A stretch of 64,000 bases of DNA from an uncultured Bacilli bacterium (GTDB lineage Bacteria > Bacillota_I > Bacilli_A > RF39 > UBA660). Location of the stretch: NCBI GenBank assembly GCA_934119965.1, contig CAKOTA010000006.1, forward strand, positions 4,000 to 67,999. The letters are read 5' to 3'. Below, in pieces: positions 25,394 to 33,775 of the stretch. The notes beneath the pieces are model-generated. The model saw only the letters and a list, made by a program, of their open reading frames with translations. It had not been told where the DNA came from and made no database searches. The translations under genes were made by a program, and so were the position numbers. Position 1 is the first letter of the stretch. The number at the start of each line of letters is the position of its first letter.

Positions 25394-26024
25394 GAATATT
25401 ATTTTCATTATATCTTTCTATCAAATCAGTTAAGTTATTAATTTCAATTGTTTTTTCAATTTCTTCATTCATAATTTTTTGATGTGTTAAATTATCTTCA
25501 ACTGTAATTGGTGTTTTATTATCTAAAAAATTAATAAAATAATGAATTAAACATAATAACTGTAAATTTATAGTGGCATATATGAATCCATTTGTTAAAT
25601 TAGTTGCTATCTTAAAATATAAACTTAACATACAAGCAATTATTCCACAAAATAAAAATGTAGTTTTGATTTTTCCAATCATTAATGATTCCACTTTATT
25701 AGTTGAATAATAGTAATATAGATTAGTTATAGCAATAATAATTTCTAACACTAATATGTATATTAGTAAGTGTTTTTTTCTTATTAAACTAATAACTATA
25801 CCAATTCCGAATACTTTATCAGCAATTGTATCTAATTTAGCGCCTTTTTTTGAAACAACATTCCATTTACGGGCTAATTTACCATCAAGCATATCAGTTA
25901 ATGCACATATGATGGCAAATATAATTACTAAATTAGTTTTATTTAATAAACCTAGTATAATTATGACTGGAGTTAATATAATTCTCGTCATAGTTAAGAT
26001 ATTAGGAATAGATTCTTTTTTCAT
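25386..26024 (-). CDS. pgsA: CDP-alcohol phosphatidyltransferase (PgsA-like)
   Basis: Membrane enzyme of phospholipid synthesis, probably making phosphatidylglycerol phosphate from CDP-diacylglycerol. 212 residues with several membrane spans. The signature DG-x2-AR-x8-G-x3-D-x3-D is fully visible in DGKLARKWNVVSKKGAKLDTIADK (split across residues about 45-70). The C-terminal 45 residues are charged and longer than usual. ATG 26024 follows AGGTGATT. PgsA versus cardiolipin-type transfer cannot be decided from sequence. Confidence 0.8.
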   Translation of the reverse strand: MKKESIPNILTMTRIILTPVIIILGLLNKTNLVIIFAIICALTDMLDGKLARKWNVVSKKGAKLDTIADKVFGIGIVISLIRKKHLLIYILVLEIIIAITNLYYYYSTNKVESLMIGKIKTTFLFCGIIACMLSLYFKIATNLTNGFIYATINLQLLCLIHYFINFLDNKTPITVEDNLTHQKIMNEEIEKTIEINNLTDLIERYNENNIQK

Positions 26025-26130
26025 ATAATCACCTAACTAATTGTAACATTTATTGACAAAATAATCAATTATATAATAATTATATTTATTAATTACATAT
26101 AATATACTGTATTATTAAATTAATACACTT

Positions 26131-26163
26131 GAACCAGGGTAGTGCTACTTTGGTTCTTTTTTA
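26131..26163 (+). terminator. Terminator-like hairpin before the secE operon
   Basis: GAACCA-GG-GTAG-TG-CTAC-TT-TGGTTC then six T. A TATAAT lies at 26098-26103, so a very short transcript or an attenuated leader could end here. The intergenic stretch 26025-26274 otherwise contains only promoters. Confidence 0.55.
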
Positions 26164-26181
26164 TATTATAAATTACTTGTA

Positions 26182-26210
26182 TTGACTTTTTAAATACAAT
26201 ATGATAATAT
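26182..26210 (+). promoter_or_regulatory. secE-nusG promoter
   Basis: TTGACT, 17 bp, TAATAT; well placed 65 bases before secE. Confidence 0.75.
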
Positions 26211-26274
26211 TTATTTAGACACGAAAAGGTGTTTTTATTTTGAAAAAAATCATATATTTTAAAGAAGGTGTGAA

Positions 26275-26454
26275 ATGAAAAAAATAGCTAGATTTTTAGT
26301 AAGTGTAAAAAAAGAAATGACTAAAGTAAAATGGCCTGACAAAAAAACAATTATTGCATATTCAGTAGCAACACTATCATGTGTACTTATATTTGCATTA
26401 TTTTTTGCAAGCTTAGACTTAATACTAACAGGTATTAAGATGATTATAAAATAG
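26275..26454 (+). CDS. secE: Preprotein translocase subunit SecE
   Basis: 59 residues: basic N-terminus with VKKEMTKVKWPDKKTI, the conserved cytoplasmic helix of SecE, and one membrane span (VATLSCVLIFALFFASLDLIL). SecE clamps the SecY channel. ATG 26275 follows GAAGGTG; the usual secE-nusG order supports the call. Found by reading the interval, being short. Confidence 0.92.
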   Translation: MKKIARFLVSVKKEMTKVKWPDKKTIIAYSVATLSCVLIFALFFASLDLILTGIKMIIK

Positions 26455-26463
26455 GAGGAAAAT

Positions 26464-27000
26464 ATGGAAAAAGAGTGGTATGTAGTTAATACCTATTCAG
26501 GTCATGAAAACAAAGTAAAAGAAAAACTAGAAATGCGTGCTAGTACAATGGGAATGGAAGATTACATTTATAGAGTAGTAGTTCCGGAACAAGAAGAAGT
26601 TGAAATAAAAGACGGAAAAGAAAAGAAAAAAGTAAAAAAAATGTTCCCAGGTTATATATTGGTAGAAATGGTAATGAATGATGAAGCTTGGTTCATTGTA
26701 AGAAATACTCCAGGTGTAACAGGATTTATTGGATCAAGTGGTAAAGGAGCAAAACCATTTCCATTATCTCCTCAAGAAGTAGATAAAATTTTAGGATCTA
26801 TGGGTATGAGTAGATTAGAAATAGGAAATGACTTAAAAGTAGATGATCAAGTTAAAGTTATTTCTGGACCATTTGCTAATATGTTTGGAAAAGTTAAGAA
26901 AATTAATATAGAAACACAAGAATTAGAAATAGCAATTGATTTATTCGGTCAAGAAACAATAGTTGAAATTAATTTATCACAAATTGAAAAAGTAAATTAA
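26464..27000 (+). CDS. nusG: Transcription termination/antitermination protein NusG
   Basis: 178 residues with the NGN domain (WYVVNTYSGHENKVKEKLEMR, PGYILVEMVMNDEAWFIVRNTPGVTGFIG) and the C-terminal KOW domain (VKVISGPFANMFGKVKKIN). NusG travels with RNA polymerase and modulates pausing and termination. SD AGGAGG, ten bases after secE, so they are in one operon. Confidence 0.95.
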   Translation: MEKEWYVVNTYSGHENKVKEKLEMRASTMGMEDYIYRVVVPEQEEVEIKDGKEKKKVKKMFPGYILVEMVMNDEAWFIVRNTPGVTGFIGSSGKGAKPFPLSPQEVDKILGSMGMSRLEIGNDLKVDDQVKVISGPFANMFGKVKKINIETQELEIAIDLFGQETIVEINLSQIEKVN

Positions 27001-27013
27001 GGAAGTGTTCATA

Positions 27014-27499
27014 GTGGGGGAAAAAGAAATACAATTAAAATTAAATGAATTATCAAAATTATTAAATAAAAAATATTTAAATGATAATACAAGTGAAAAA
27101 TTAGAATATTTTATAAAAGATATGGATAATATTATTAAACCAAAAGAAGAAAAGATAACATATCAAGATATTACTGATATGAGAGATATTTTTTATGAAA
27201 TTAAAGAAGATAAGAAACTATATTCTTTAGCAATTAAAAAGTATAAAAGTAGAATAATTGCTCTTGAATGTTTATTTTCAGAAGAATTAAACATAATTAA
27301 GTTATGTGAATTAATAAATGAAGAAAAAATTTGGGATAATCAAATTACCATTGAAATCAAATATAATTTGAATGTCGATGAACTAATTTATTTGAATTAT
27401 TTATATAATGTTACAGTTAATTCATTTTTAGAAAATAAAGATGTTCAAATAACATTGGTAAAAAAAGAAAAAAATAACTCAAAGAAATTAATTAAATAG
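27014..27499 (+). CDS. Unknown protein between nusG and rplK
   Basis: 161 residues from a GTG at 27014, nine bases after GGAAG; the earlier GTG at 27005 overlaps the SD. The protein is helical and charged (KEIQLKLNELSKLLNKKYL, DMRDIFYEIKEDKKLY) with no membrane span and no motif I can name. It interrupts the usual nusG-rplK neighbourhood and is separated from rplK by a promoter and leader. Confidence 0.5.
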   Translation: MGEKEIQLKLNELSKLLNKKYLNDNTSEKLEYFIKDMDNIIKPKEEKITYQDITDMRDIFYEIKEDKKLYSLAIKKYKSRIIALECLFSEELNIIKLCELINEEKIWDNQITIEIKYNLNVDELIYLNYLYNVTVNSFLENKDVQITLVKKEKNNSKKLIK

Positions 27500-27528
27500 T
27501 TTACAAAATAGATAAAATGTGTTATATT
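27500..27528 (+). promoter_or_regulatory. rplK-rplA promoter
   Basis: TTTACA, 17 bp, TATATT, starting at the stop codon of the preceding gene. Confidence 0.65.
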
Positions 27529-27557
27529 AAATTAGCTATATTTTAAATTAATATAGA

Positions 27558-27612
27558 TGAAAGCGGGAGATATGAGTTAAAGCGGATATCATTTGGACCG
27601 CTCGCGAAAAAA
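27558..27612 (+). promoter_or_regulatory. Structured leader of rplK-rplA
   Basis: GCGGGAGATATGAGTTAAAGCGG...CCGCTCGC folds as a nested stem: inner GCGG/CCGC, outer GCG/CGC. G- and C-rich in an AT-rich genome, it is probably an autoregulatory site for a ribosomal protein (L1 or L11), by analogy only. Confidence 0.5.
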
Positions 27613-27634
27613 AGTATAATAGGAGGTGTTTTTC

Positions 27635-28060
27635 GTGGCAAAAAATATTACAAGAGTTGTTAAGTTAGCAATCGCTGCAGGAAAAGCTACACCAGCTCCA
27701 CCAGTTGGAACAGTTGTAGGACCATTAGGAATTAATATTCAAGAATTCTGTACAAAATACAACGATGCTACAAAAGATAAAATGGGAGATATATTACCAG
27801 TTGAATTAACTGTTTATGAAGACAGAACATTCGATTTCGTAATTAAAACTCCACCAACATCTTTCTTAATTAAGAAAGTTACTGGAATTAAAAAAGGTGC
27901 AGTTAAAGGATCTAATGAAACAGTAGCAACTTTAACTAAAGACCAATTAAGAGAAATTGCAGAAATTAAATTACCAGACTTAAATGCTTATGATATTGAA
28001 TCAGCTATGAAACAAGTAGCTGGAACAGCTCAAAATATGGGCGTTAAAGTAGAAGACTAA
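27635..28060 (+). CDS. rplK: 50S ribosomal protein L11
   Basis: 141 residues, the standard length, from a GTG at 27635 with AGGAGGTG. Motifs KLAIAAGKATPAPPVG, GPLGINIQEFC and the C-terminal rRNA-binding GTAQNMGVKVED are typical. L11 binds the GTPase-associated centre of 23S rRNA. Followed by rplA. Confidence 0.97.
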   Translation: MAKNITRVVKLAIAAGKATPAPPVGTVVGPLGINIQEFCTKYNDATKDKMGDILPVELTVYEDRTFDFVIKTPPTSFLIKKVTGIKKGAVKGSNETVATLTKDQLREIAEIKLPDLNAYDIESAMKQVAGTAQNMGVKVED

Positions 28061-28124
28061 TTCATATAGGTAAAACTATGTGGGAGGAATAAAATCCGCT
28101 ATTAAACCACAAGGAGGTATAAAA

Positions 28125-28820
28125 ATGAAAAAAGGTAAAAAATATGTAGAAGCTTTATCAAAAATTGAAAAAGGTAAAGCATATACTAAAGAAGAAGCTA
28201 TTGCTTTAGTAAAAGAAACATCAATATCTAGTTTTGATGCATCAGTTGAATTAGCTTTAAGATTAAATCTTGATACTAAAAAAGCTGATCAACAATTAAG
28301 AGGAGCTATTGTTCTTCCTAATGGAACTGGAAAAACTAAAAAAGTATTAGTTATAGCAAAAGGAGAAGCTGCTAAAGCTGCTAAAGAAGCTGGAGCTGAT
28401 TATGTTGGAGATGTAGATATGATTGAAAAAATCGAAAAAGAAAATTGGTTCGATTTTGATACAATGATTGCTACTCCAGATATGATGCCTGCTTTAGGTA
28501 AAATAGGTAGAGTATTAGGACCAAAAGGATTAATGCCAAATCCAAAAACTGGAACTGTAACAATGGATACTAAAACAGCAGTAGAAGATGTTAAAAAAGG
28601 TCGTGTTGAATATCGTACAGATAGTTATGGTAATTTACACGTTATTATTGGTAAAGTATCATTTGATGCTGAAAAATTACTAGAAAACTTAAATGCCTTT
28701 GTATCATTAATAATTAAAACTAAACCATCAGTTGTTAAAGGTAAATACATTTTAAATGTAGCTGTATCTTCAACAATGGGCCCAGGAATTAAAATTGATA
28801 CAAATAGCTTTGACATCTAA
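28125..28820 (+). CDS. rplA: 50S ribosomal protein L1
   Basis: 231 residues; ATG 28125 follows AAGGAGG, so an earlier in-frame start at 28080 is rejected. Seen: GKKYVEALSKIEKGKAYT at the start, MMPALGKIGRVLGPKGLMPNPKTGT in the centre and GRVEYRTD later. L1 forms the stalk by the E site and often represses its own mRNA. The last codons contain the -35 box of the rplJ-rplL promoter. Confidence 0.97.
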   Translation: MKKGKKYVEALSKIEKGKAYTKEEAIALVKETSISSFDASVELALRLNLDTKKADQQLRGAIVLPNGTGKTKKVLVIAKGEAAKAAKEAGADYVGDVDMIEKIEKENWFDFDTMIATPDMMPALGKIGRVLGPKGLMPNPKTGTVTMDTKTAVEDVKKGRVEYRTDSYGNLHVIIGKVSFDAEKLLENLNAFVSLIIKTKPSVVKGKYILNVAVSSTMGPGIKIDTNSFDI

Positions 28821-28838
28821 TTAAAGATGTGTTATAAT
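28810..28838 (+). promoter_or_regulatory. rplJ-rplL promoter inside the rplA end
   Basis: TTGACA (28810-28815), 17 bp, TATAAT (28833-28838): a perfect consensus, with the -35 formed by the last codons of rplA. Confidence 0.85.
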
Positions 28839-28845
28839 TAGATTG

Positions 28846-28965
28846 TTCGTGAAAAAATATGTACCGTAGACAGTAGGAGCAAACAAGGCTTAATTACCTA
28901 CCGAGGACTTTATAATAAAGATCTTTGGTCCCTTACTGTAATTAAGTAAGGGATTTTTTACGGAA
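28846..28965 (+). ncRNA. L10 ribosomal protein leader with terminator-like stem
   Basis: Contains the conserved ACCGTAGACAGTAGGAGCAA, TTAATTACCTACCGAGG pairing and CTTTGGTCCC of L10 leaders, to which L10-L12 binds to repress its own operon. It ends in CCCTTACT-loop-AGTAAGGG plus six T, an attenuator-type stem just before rplJ. Confidence 0.85.
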
Positions 28966-28988
28966 TAAAACTTAAGGAGGTGCAACTA

Positions 28989-29480
28989 GTGGCAAATCAA
29001 AAAATAATTGAAATGAAAGAATCAGTTGTTAATGAAATCGTTGACAAGATGCAAAACTCTTCTTCATATATTTTATTTGAATATCGTGGACTTACAGTTA
29101 CTGAAACAAATGAATTAAGAAGAAAATTGAGAGAGTCTGGTTCAGAATTCAAAGTTTACAAAAACACTCTTACAAAAAGAGCATTAGAAAAAATGAACAT
29201 CAATATCGATGAACATTTAAATGGACCTAAAGCTATTGCTTTTGGTACTGACGCAGTTGCTCCTGTTAAAGCACTAGCTGATTTCGCAAAAACACATAAA
29301 GCATTAGAAATCAAAGTTGGTGTAGTTGACGGGGCTGTCGCTGACGAAAAAATGTTAAACGAACTTGCTTCAATTCCATCAAGAGAAGGATTACTTACAA
29401 TGCTTGCAGGTGGACTTATGGGAGTTGTTCGCGACTTATCAATTTGCTTAGACTTATATAGTCAAGATTTAGAAAAATAA
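28989..29480 (+). CDS. rplJ: 50S ribosomal protein L10
   Basis: 163 residues from a GTG at 28989, eight bases after AAGGAGGTG. It has the L10 features SSYILFEYRGLTVTETNELR, FKVYKNTLTKRALE and the C-terminal helix that holds L12 dimers. Expression is probably controlled by the leader just upstream. Followed by rplL with a 19-base gap. Confidence 0.95.
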   Translation: MANQKIIEMKESVVNEIVDKMQNSSSYILFEYRGLTVTETNELRRKLRESGSEFKVYKNTLTKRALEKMNINIDEHLNGPKAIAFGTDAVAPVKALADFAKTHKALEIKVGVVDGAVADEKMLNELASIPSREGLLTMLAGGLMGVVRDLSICLDLYSQDLEK

Positions 29481-29499
29481 TTAAAAGGAGGAATATAAA

Positions 29500-29868
29500 A
29501 TGGCAAAATTTACAAAAGATGAATTTATTAGTGGATTAAAAGAAATGACTATTCTTGAAGTTAAAGAATTAGTAGATGCAATGAAAGAAGAATTTGGTGT
29601 AGATCCAAGTGCAGTAGCTGTAGCTGCTCCAGTAGCAGGTGCTGCTGTTGAAGAAGGACCAAGCTCAGTTAATGTAGTATTAGCTAGTGCTGGTGCTAAC
29701 AAACTTGCTGTTATCAAATTAATCAAAGAAATCACTGGATTAGGATTAGGTGAATCTAAAGCAATCGCTGATAACGGTGGAGTTATTAAAGAAAACGTAT
29801 CTACTGATGAAGCTAATGAAATGAAAGCTAAATTCGAAGAAGCTGGAGCTACTATCGAATTAAAATAA
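29500..29868 (+). CDS. rplL: 50S ribosomal protein L7/L12
   Basis: 122 residues: N-terminal dimer domain (ILEVKELVDAMKEEFGVD), Ala/Val-rich hinge, and the C-terminal factor-binding domain (NKLAVIKLIKEITGLGLGESKAI). Strong AAGGAGG. L12 recruits translation GTPases. Confidence 0.97.
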   Translation: MAKFTKDEFISGLKEMTILEVKELVDAMKEEFGVDPSAVAVAAPVAGAAVEEGPSSVNVVLASAGANKLAVIKLIKEITGLGLGESKAIADNGGVIKENVSTDEANEMKAKFEEAGATIELK

Positions 29869-29886
29869 TTTAATAGTTATGATGTT

Positions 29887-29918
29887 AGCCTGTACTTAAA
29901 AAACTAGTATGGGCTTTC
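29887..29918 (+). promoter_or_regulatory. Hairpin after rplL
   Basis: AGCCTGTACT...AGTATGGGCT, ten pairs including two G-T, followed by a short T run: an attenuator-like stem in the 320-base rplL-rpoB gap, which carries no ORF. Confidence 0.55.
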
Positions 29919-30090
29919 GTCGTATTATAAATAAGACTTATTTTTATTGGATGCATCCCAATTTGTATCATACACAAAAATATAAGTTGATATTAATATA
30001 ATTCATACAGACAGAAGAATCTTGAAATTGGCAAGAAAGAATGTTGTATAAATTATATTGATATTAAATTGTAAAAATGGTTTTAATACA

Positions 30091-30119
30091 TTGACTTATT
30101 GATATAAATTTGTTAAAAT
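30091..30119 (+). promoter_or_regulatory. rpoB-rpoC promoter
   Basis: TTGACT, 17 bp, TAAAAT, followed by a small GC-rich stem (about 30131-30154) before the rpoB SD. Confidence 0.7.
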
Positions 30120-30187
30120 CATATATTGACGTATGCGCGATTTTTTGCGTATTGTTTTCCTAAAATTTAGTACATAGGGGTGAAATA

Positions 30188-33100
30188 GTGGCTTATAAAG
30201 TAAAAAAATTTGGAGACTATCGTGAAAGAAGAAGTTATGCAAAAACTAAAAATGCAATTGAATTAGAAAATTTATTGGAAATTCAAAAAAAATCATATGA
30301 TGAATTTATGAAAAATGGTATCAAAGAAGTATTTGATGATATTTTTCCTGTAGAAAGTTTTACAGGTAATTTAACACTTGAATTTGGTAATTATTTCTTT
30401 GAAAAACCAAGATATTCAATTAAAGAATGTAAGGAAAGATATGCAACTTATGCAGCACCTTTAAAAGTAGAAGCTAGATTATTCAATCAAGAAACAGGCG
30501 AAGTAAAAGAACAAGAAATTTACTTAGGAGATATGCCTGTTATGACTGAAAGTGGTACATTTATAATTAATGGGGCTGAAAGAGTTATCGTATCACAATT
30601 AGTAAGATCACCATCTGCTTATTATGGAAAAGAAATAGACAAAAATGGTAGATTGGTTATAACTAGTCAAATTATTCCAAACAGAGGTACTTGGCTAGAA
30701 TATGAATTAGATGCTAGAGATGTAATCTACGTAAGAATTGATAGAACAAGAAAAGTTCCAGTTACTACATTACTTAGAGCAGTAGGACTATCAAATGATC
30801 AAGATATAGTTGATTTATTTGGGGAAAATGAATATTTAGAAAAAACAATTATAAAAGATACAAACAAAAATACAGATGAATCATTAATTGATATTCATTC
30901 TAAATTAAGACCAGGTGAACCATCTACATTAGATAGTGCTAAAAACCAATTAATCACTAGATTCTTTGATGCATTTAGATATGATTTATCAAAAGTTGGT
31001 AGATATAAATTTAATAGAAAACTAAATGTTACAGATAGATTATTAGGTTTAACTTTAGCTGAAACAATTAAAGATGGCGATAAAGTATTCGAAAAAGGAA
31101 CTAATGTTACAAAAGAAGTATTAGAAGAATTAAAACCAATTTTAGCTAATGGATATGGTATTAAAGAAGTTTTAATTAACAATGAATTAGACTCTTACAA
31201 TAAAGTTCAAATAATCAAAGTTTATTCACCAAGAGATTCTAAAAAAATTATAAGTATTATTGGTAATGATCCTACAATTGAAGAAAAAAGATTAACAATA
31301 TCTGATATTTATGCATCAGTATCTTATTATTTAAATTTATTGGAAGGTATTGGTTCATTTGATGAAATAGATCACTTATCAAATAGACGTGTTCGTCAAG
31401 TAGGTGAATTATTACAAAATCAATTTAGAATTGGTATTTCAAGAATTGAAAGAGTAATTAGAGATAGAATGAGTACTCAAGAAATAACTGAAGTTACTCC
31501 TAAAACTTTAATTAATATTAGACCACTTACTGCTTCAATTAAAGAATTCTTTGGTAGCAGTCAATTGTCTCAATTCATGGATCAAACAAACCCAATTGCT
31601 GAACTTTCAAATAAAAGAAGATTATCTTCTCTAGGACCTGGTGGTTTATCAAGAGATCGTGCTGGTATGGAAGTACGTGACGTTAATCCATCACACTATG
31701 GTAGATTATGTCCAGTTGAATCTCCAGAAGGACCTAACATTGGGCTTATAACTTCTTTAGCAAGTTATGCAAGAATTAATGATTATGGATTTATAATGAC
31801 TCCATATCGTAAAATAAAAGATAGAAAATTAACAGATGAAGTTGTTTATATGACAGCTGATGAAGAATTAGAATATTATATTTCTCAAGCTGCTGTAGAA
31901 ATTGATAAAGATGGTAGAATAGTATCTGATACAGTTCCAGTTAGATATCGTGGTGAGAATATGATGTTAGATGCTAACAAAGTTGATTATATGGATGTTT
32001 CTCCACAACAAGCAGTATCAATATCAACACAAGGTATTCCATTCTTGGAACACGATGATGGTAAGCGTGCTCTAATGGGTGCCAACATGCAACGTCAAGC
32101 AATCCCATTATTACAAGCAGAAGCTCCACTTGTAGGAACAGGTGTTGAAGGAGTAGCTGCTAAAGACTCTGGTGCAGTTGTAATTGCAAACGGAAATGGT
32201 GTAGTTGACTATGTAGATGCTAGAAAAATAATAGTTAAAACTTTAGGTGGTATGGATACATATTACTTAAATGGATATGAAAGAAGTAACGCTGGTACTT
32301 GTTATCATCAAGTTCCAATCGTAAGACTTGGTGATGAAGTAAAAGCAGGACAAATAATAGCTGATGGACCATCAACTGAAAAAGGTGAAATGGCCTTAGG
32401 TAAAAATGTTACAGTAGCATTTATGAACTTTAATGGTTATAACTACGAAGATGCTGTAATATTAAATGAAAGATTAGTAAAAGATGATGTATTTACATCA
32501 ATTCATATAGAAGATTACCAAATCGAATGTCGTGATACTAAATTAGGGCCTGAAGAATTTACAAGAGATATTCCTAATATAAGTGAAGAAGCTCGTAAAA
32601 ACTTGGACGAAAATGGTATTATTCGTATTGGTACAGAAGTTAAAAATGATGATATTTTAGTAGGTAAAGTAACTCCTAAAGGAATGGCTGAACTTACTAG
32701 TGAAGAAAAATTATTACACGCTATATTTGGAGAAAAAACAAGAGAAGTTAGAGATACTTCACTTAGAGTTCCAAATGGTGGTGCTGGAATTGTTCACGAT
32801 GTTAAAGTATTTACTAAAGAAGATTGTGATGAATTACCAGCTGGTGTTTCTAAAATAGTTAGAGTTTATATTGCTCAAAAGAGAAAAATTACAGTTGGAG
32901 ATAAGATGGCCGGACGTCACGGTAATAAAGGTGTTATCTCATTAGTATTACCTGAAGAAGATATGCCTTACTTACCAAACGGTGAACCAATTGACATCTT
33001 ATTAAACCCACTTGGAGTTCCATCTCGTATGAATTTGGGTCAAATCCTAGAAATGCATTTAGGTATGGCTGCTAAACAATTAGGAATTTATATGGCTACT

Positions 33101-33775
33101 CCAGTATTTGATGGTGCTACAAGAGGAGAAATTCTTGATGCATTAAAAGAAGCTGGATTAGAAGAAGATGGTAAGAGTTGGTTATATGATGGACGCACTG
33201 GTGAAAAATTTGATAACAGAATTTCTGTTGGTGTAATGTATATGATTAAACTTCACCATATGGTTGATGATAAATTACATGCTAGATCAACTGGTCCATA
33301 CTCATTAGTAACACAACAACCACTTGGTGGTAAAGCACAATTTGGTGGACAAAGATTCGGAGAAATGGAAGTTTGGGCATTATATGCATATGGTGCTGCT
33401 CACGTACTACAAGAAATGATTACAATTAAATCTGATGATGTTGTAGGTCGTGTTAGAGTTTATGAAGCTTTAGTTAAAGGTACTCCAATTCCAGCATCTG
33501 GTATTCCAGAAAGCTTTAGAGTATTGACTAAAGAATTCCAAGCTTTAGGACTTGATATAACAGTTTTAAATAAAGAAGGAAACTTTGTTGACTTAAAAGA
33601 ATTAGAAGCATCAGAAGAAGATTCTTACTTATCAACAGATGAATTTGAAACTACAGAAGATTTACCTGTAGATGATGAAATTGTTGAGGAAGAAGAAGAC
33701 GAATTTGAAGATTTAGATGATATAGAAGATGCTCCAATTGAAGAATTGGAAGCTATGGAAGGGGCTGAAGATTAA
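30188..33775 (+). CDS. rpoB: RNA polymerase beta subunit
   Basis: 1195 residues, GTG start after AGGGGTGAAATA. All main beta regions are visible, including the rifampicin cluster GSSQLSQFMDQTNPIAELS-NKRR, where residue 475 is Asn instead of the usual His (E. coli 526). Later come GNKGVISLVLPEEDMPY and QPLGGKAQFGGQRFGEMEVWALYAYGAA. The last 60 residues are strongly acidic (runs of Glu and Asp). The stop overlaps the rpoC start by one base. Confidence 0.98.
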   Translation: MAYKVKKFGDYRERRSYAKTKNAIELENLLEIQKKSYDEFMKNGIKEVFDDIFPVESFTGNLTLEFGNYFFEKPRYSIKECKERYATYAAPLKVEARLFNQETGEVKEQEIYLGDMPVMTESGTFIINGAERVIVSQLVRSPSAYYGKEIDKNGRLVITSQIIPNRGTWLEYELDARDVIYVRIDRTRKVPVTTLLRAVGLSNDQDIVDLFGENEYLEKTIIKDTNKNTDESLIDIHSKLRPGEPSTLDSAKNQLITRFFDAFRYDLSKVGRYKFNRKLNVTDRLLGLTLAETIKDGDKVFEKGTNVTKEVLEELKPILANGYGIKEVLINNELDSYNKVQIIKVYSPRDSKKIISIIGNDPTIEEKRLTISDIYASVSYYLNLLEGIGSFDEIDHLSNRRVRQVGELLQNQFRIGISRIERVIRDRMSTQEITEVTPKTLINIRPLTASIKEFFGSSQLSQFMDQTNPIAELSNKRRLSSLGPGGLSRDRAGMEVRDVNPSHYGRLCPVESPEGPNIGLITSLASYARINDYGFIMTPYRKIKDRKLTDEVVYMTADEELEYYISQAAVEIDKDGRIVSDTVPVRYRGENMMLDANKVDYMDVSPQQAVSISTQGIPFLEHDDGKRALMGANMQRQAIPLLQAEAPLVGTGVEGVAAKDSGAVVIANGNGVVDYVDARKIIVKTLGGMDTYYLNGYERSNAGTCYHQVPIVRLGDEVKAGQIIADGPSTEKGEMALGKNVTVAFMNFNGYNYEDAVILNERLVKDDVFTSIHIEDYQIECRDTKLGPEEFTRDIPNISEEARKNLDENGIIRIGTEVKNDDILVGKVTPKGMAELTSEEKLLHAIFGEKTREVRDTSLRVPNGGAGIVHDVKVFTKEDCDELPAGVSKIVRVYIAQKRKITVGDKMAGRHGNKGVISLVLPEEDMPYLPNGEPIDILLNPLGVPSRMNLGQILEMHLGMAAKQLGIYMATPVFDGATRGEILDALKEAGLEEDGKSWLYDGRTGEKFDNRISVGVMYMIKLHHMVDDKLHARSTGPYSLVTQQPLGGKAQFGGQRFGEMEVWALYAYGAAHVLQEMITIKSDDVVGRVRVYEALVKGTPIPASGIPESFRVLTKEFQALGLDITVLNKEGNFVDLKELEASEEDSYLSTDEFETTEDLPVDDEIVEEEEDEFEDLDDIEDAPIEELEAMEGAED

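Noticed and set aside
26240..26278. 12-codon ORF from TTG 26240 before secE
   Set aside because: Very short and Lys-rich; its overlap with secE may be chance, and there is no similarity to L33, the usual neighbour.
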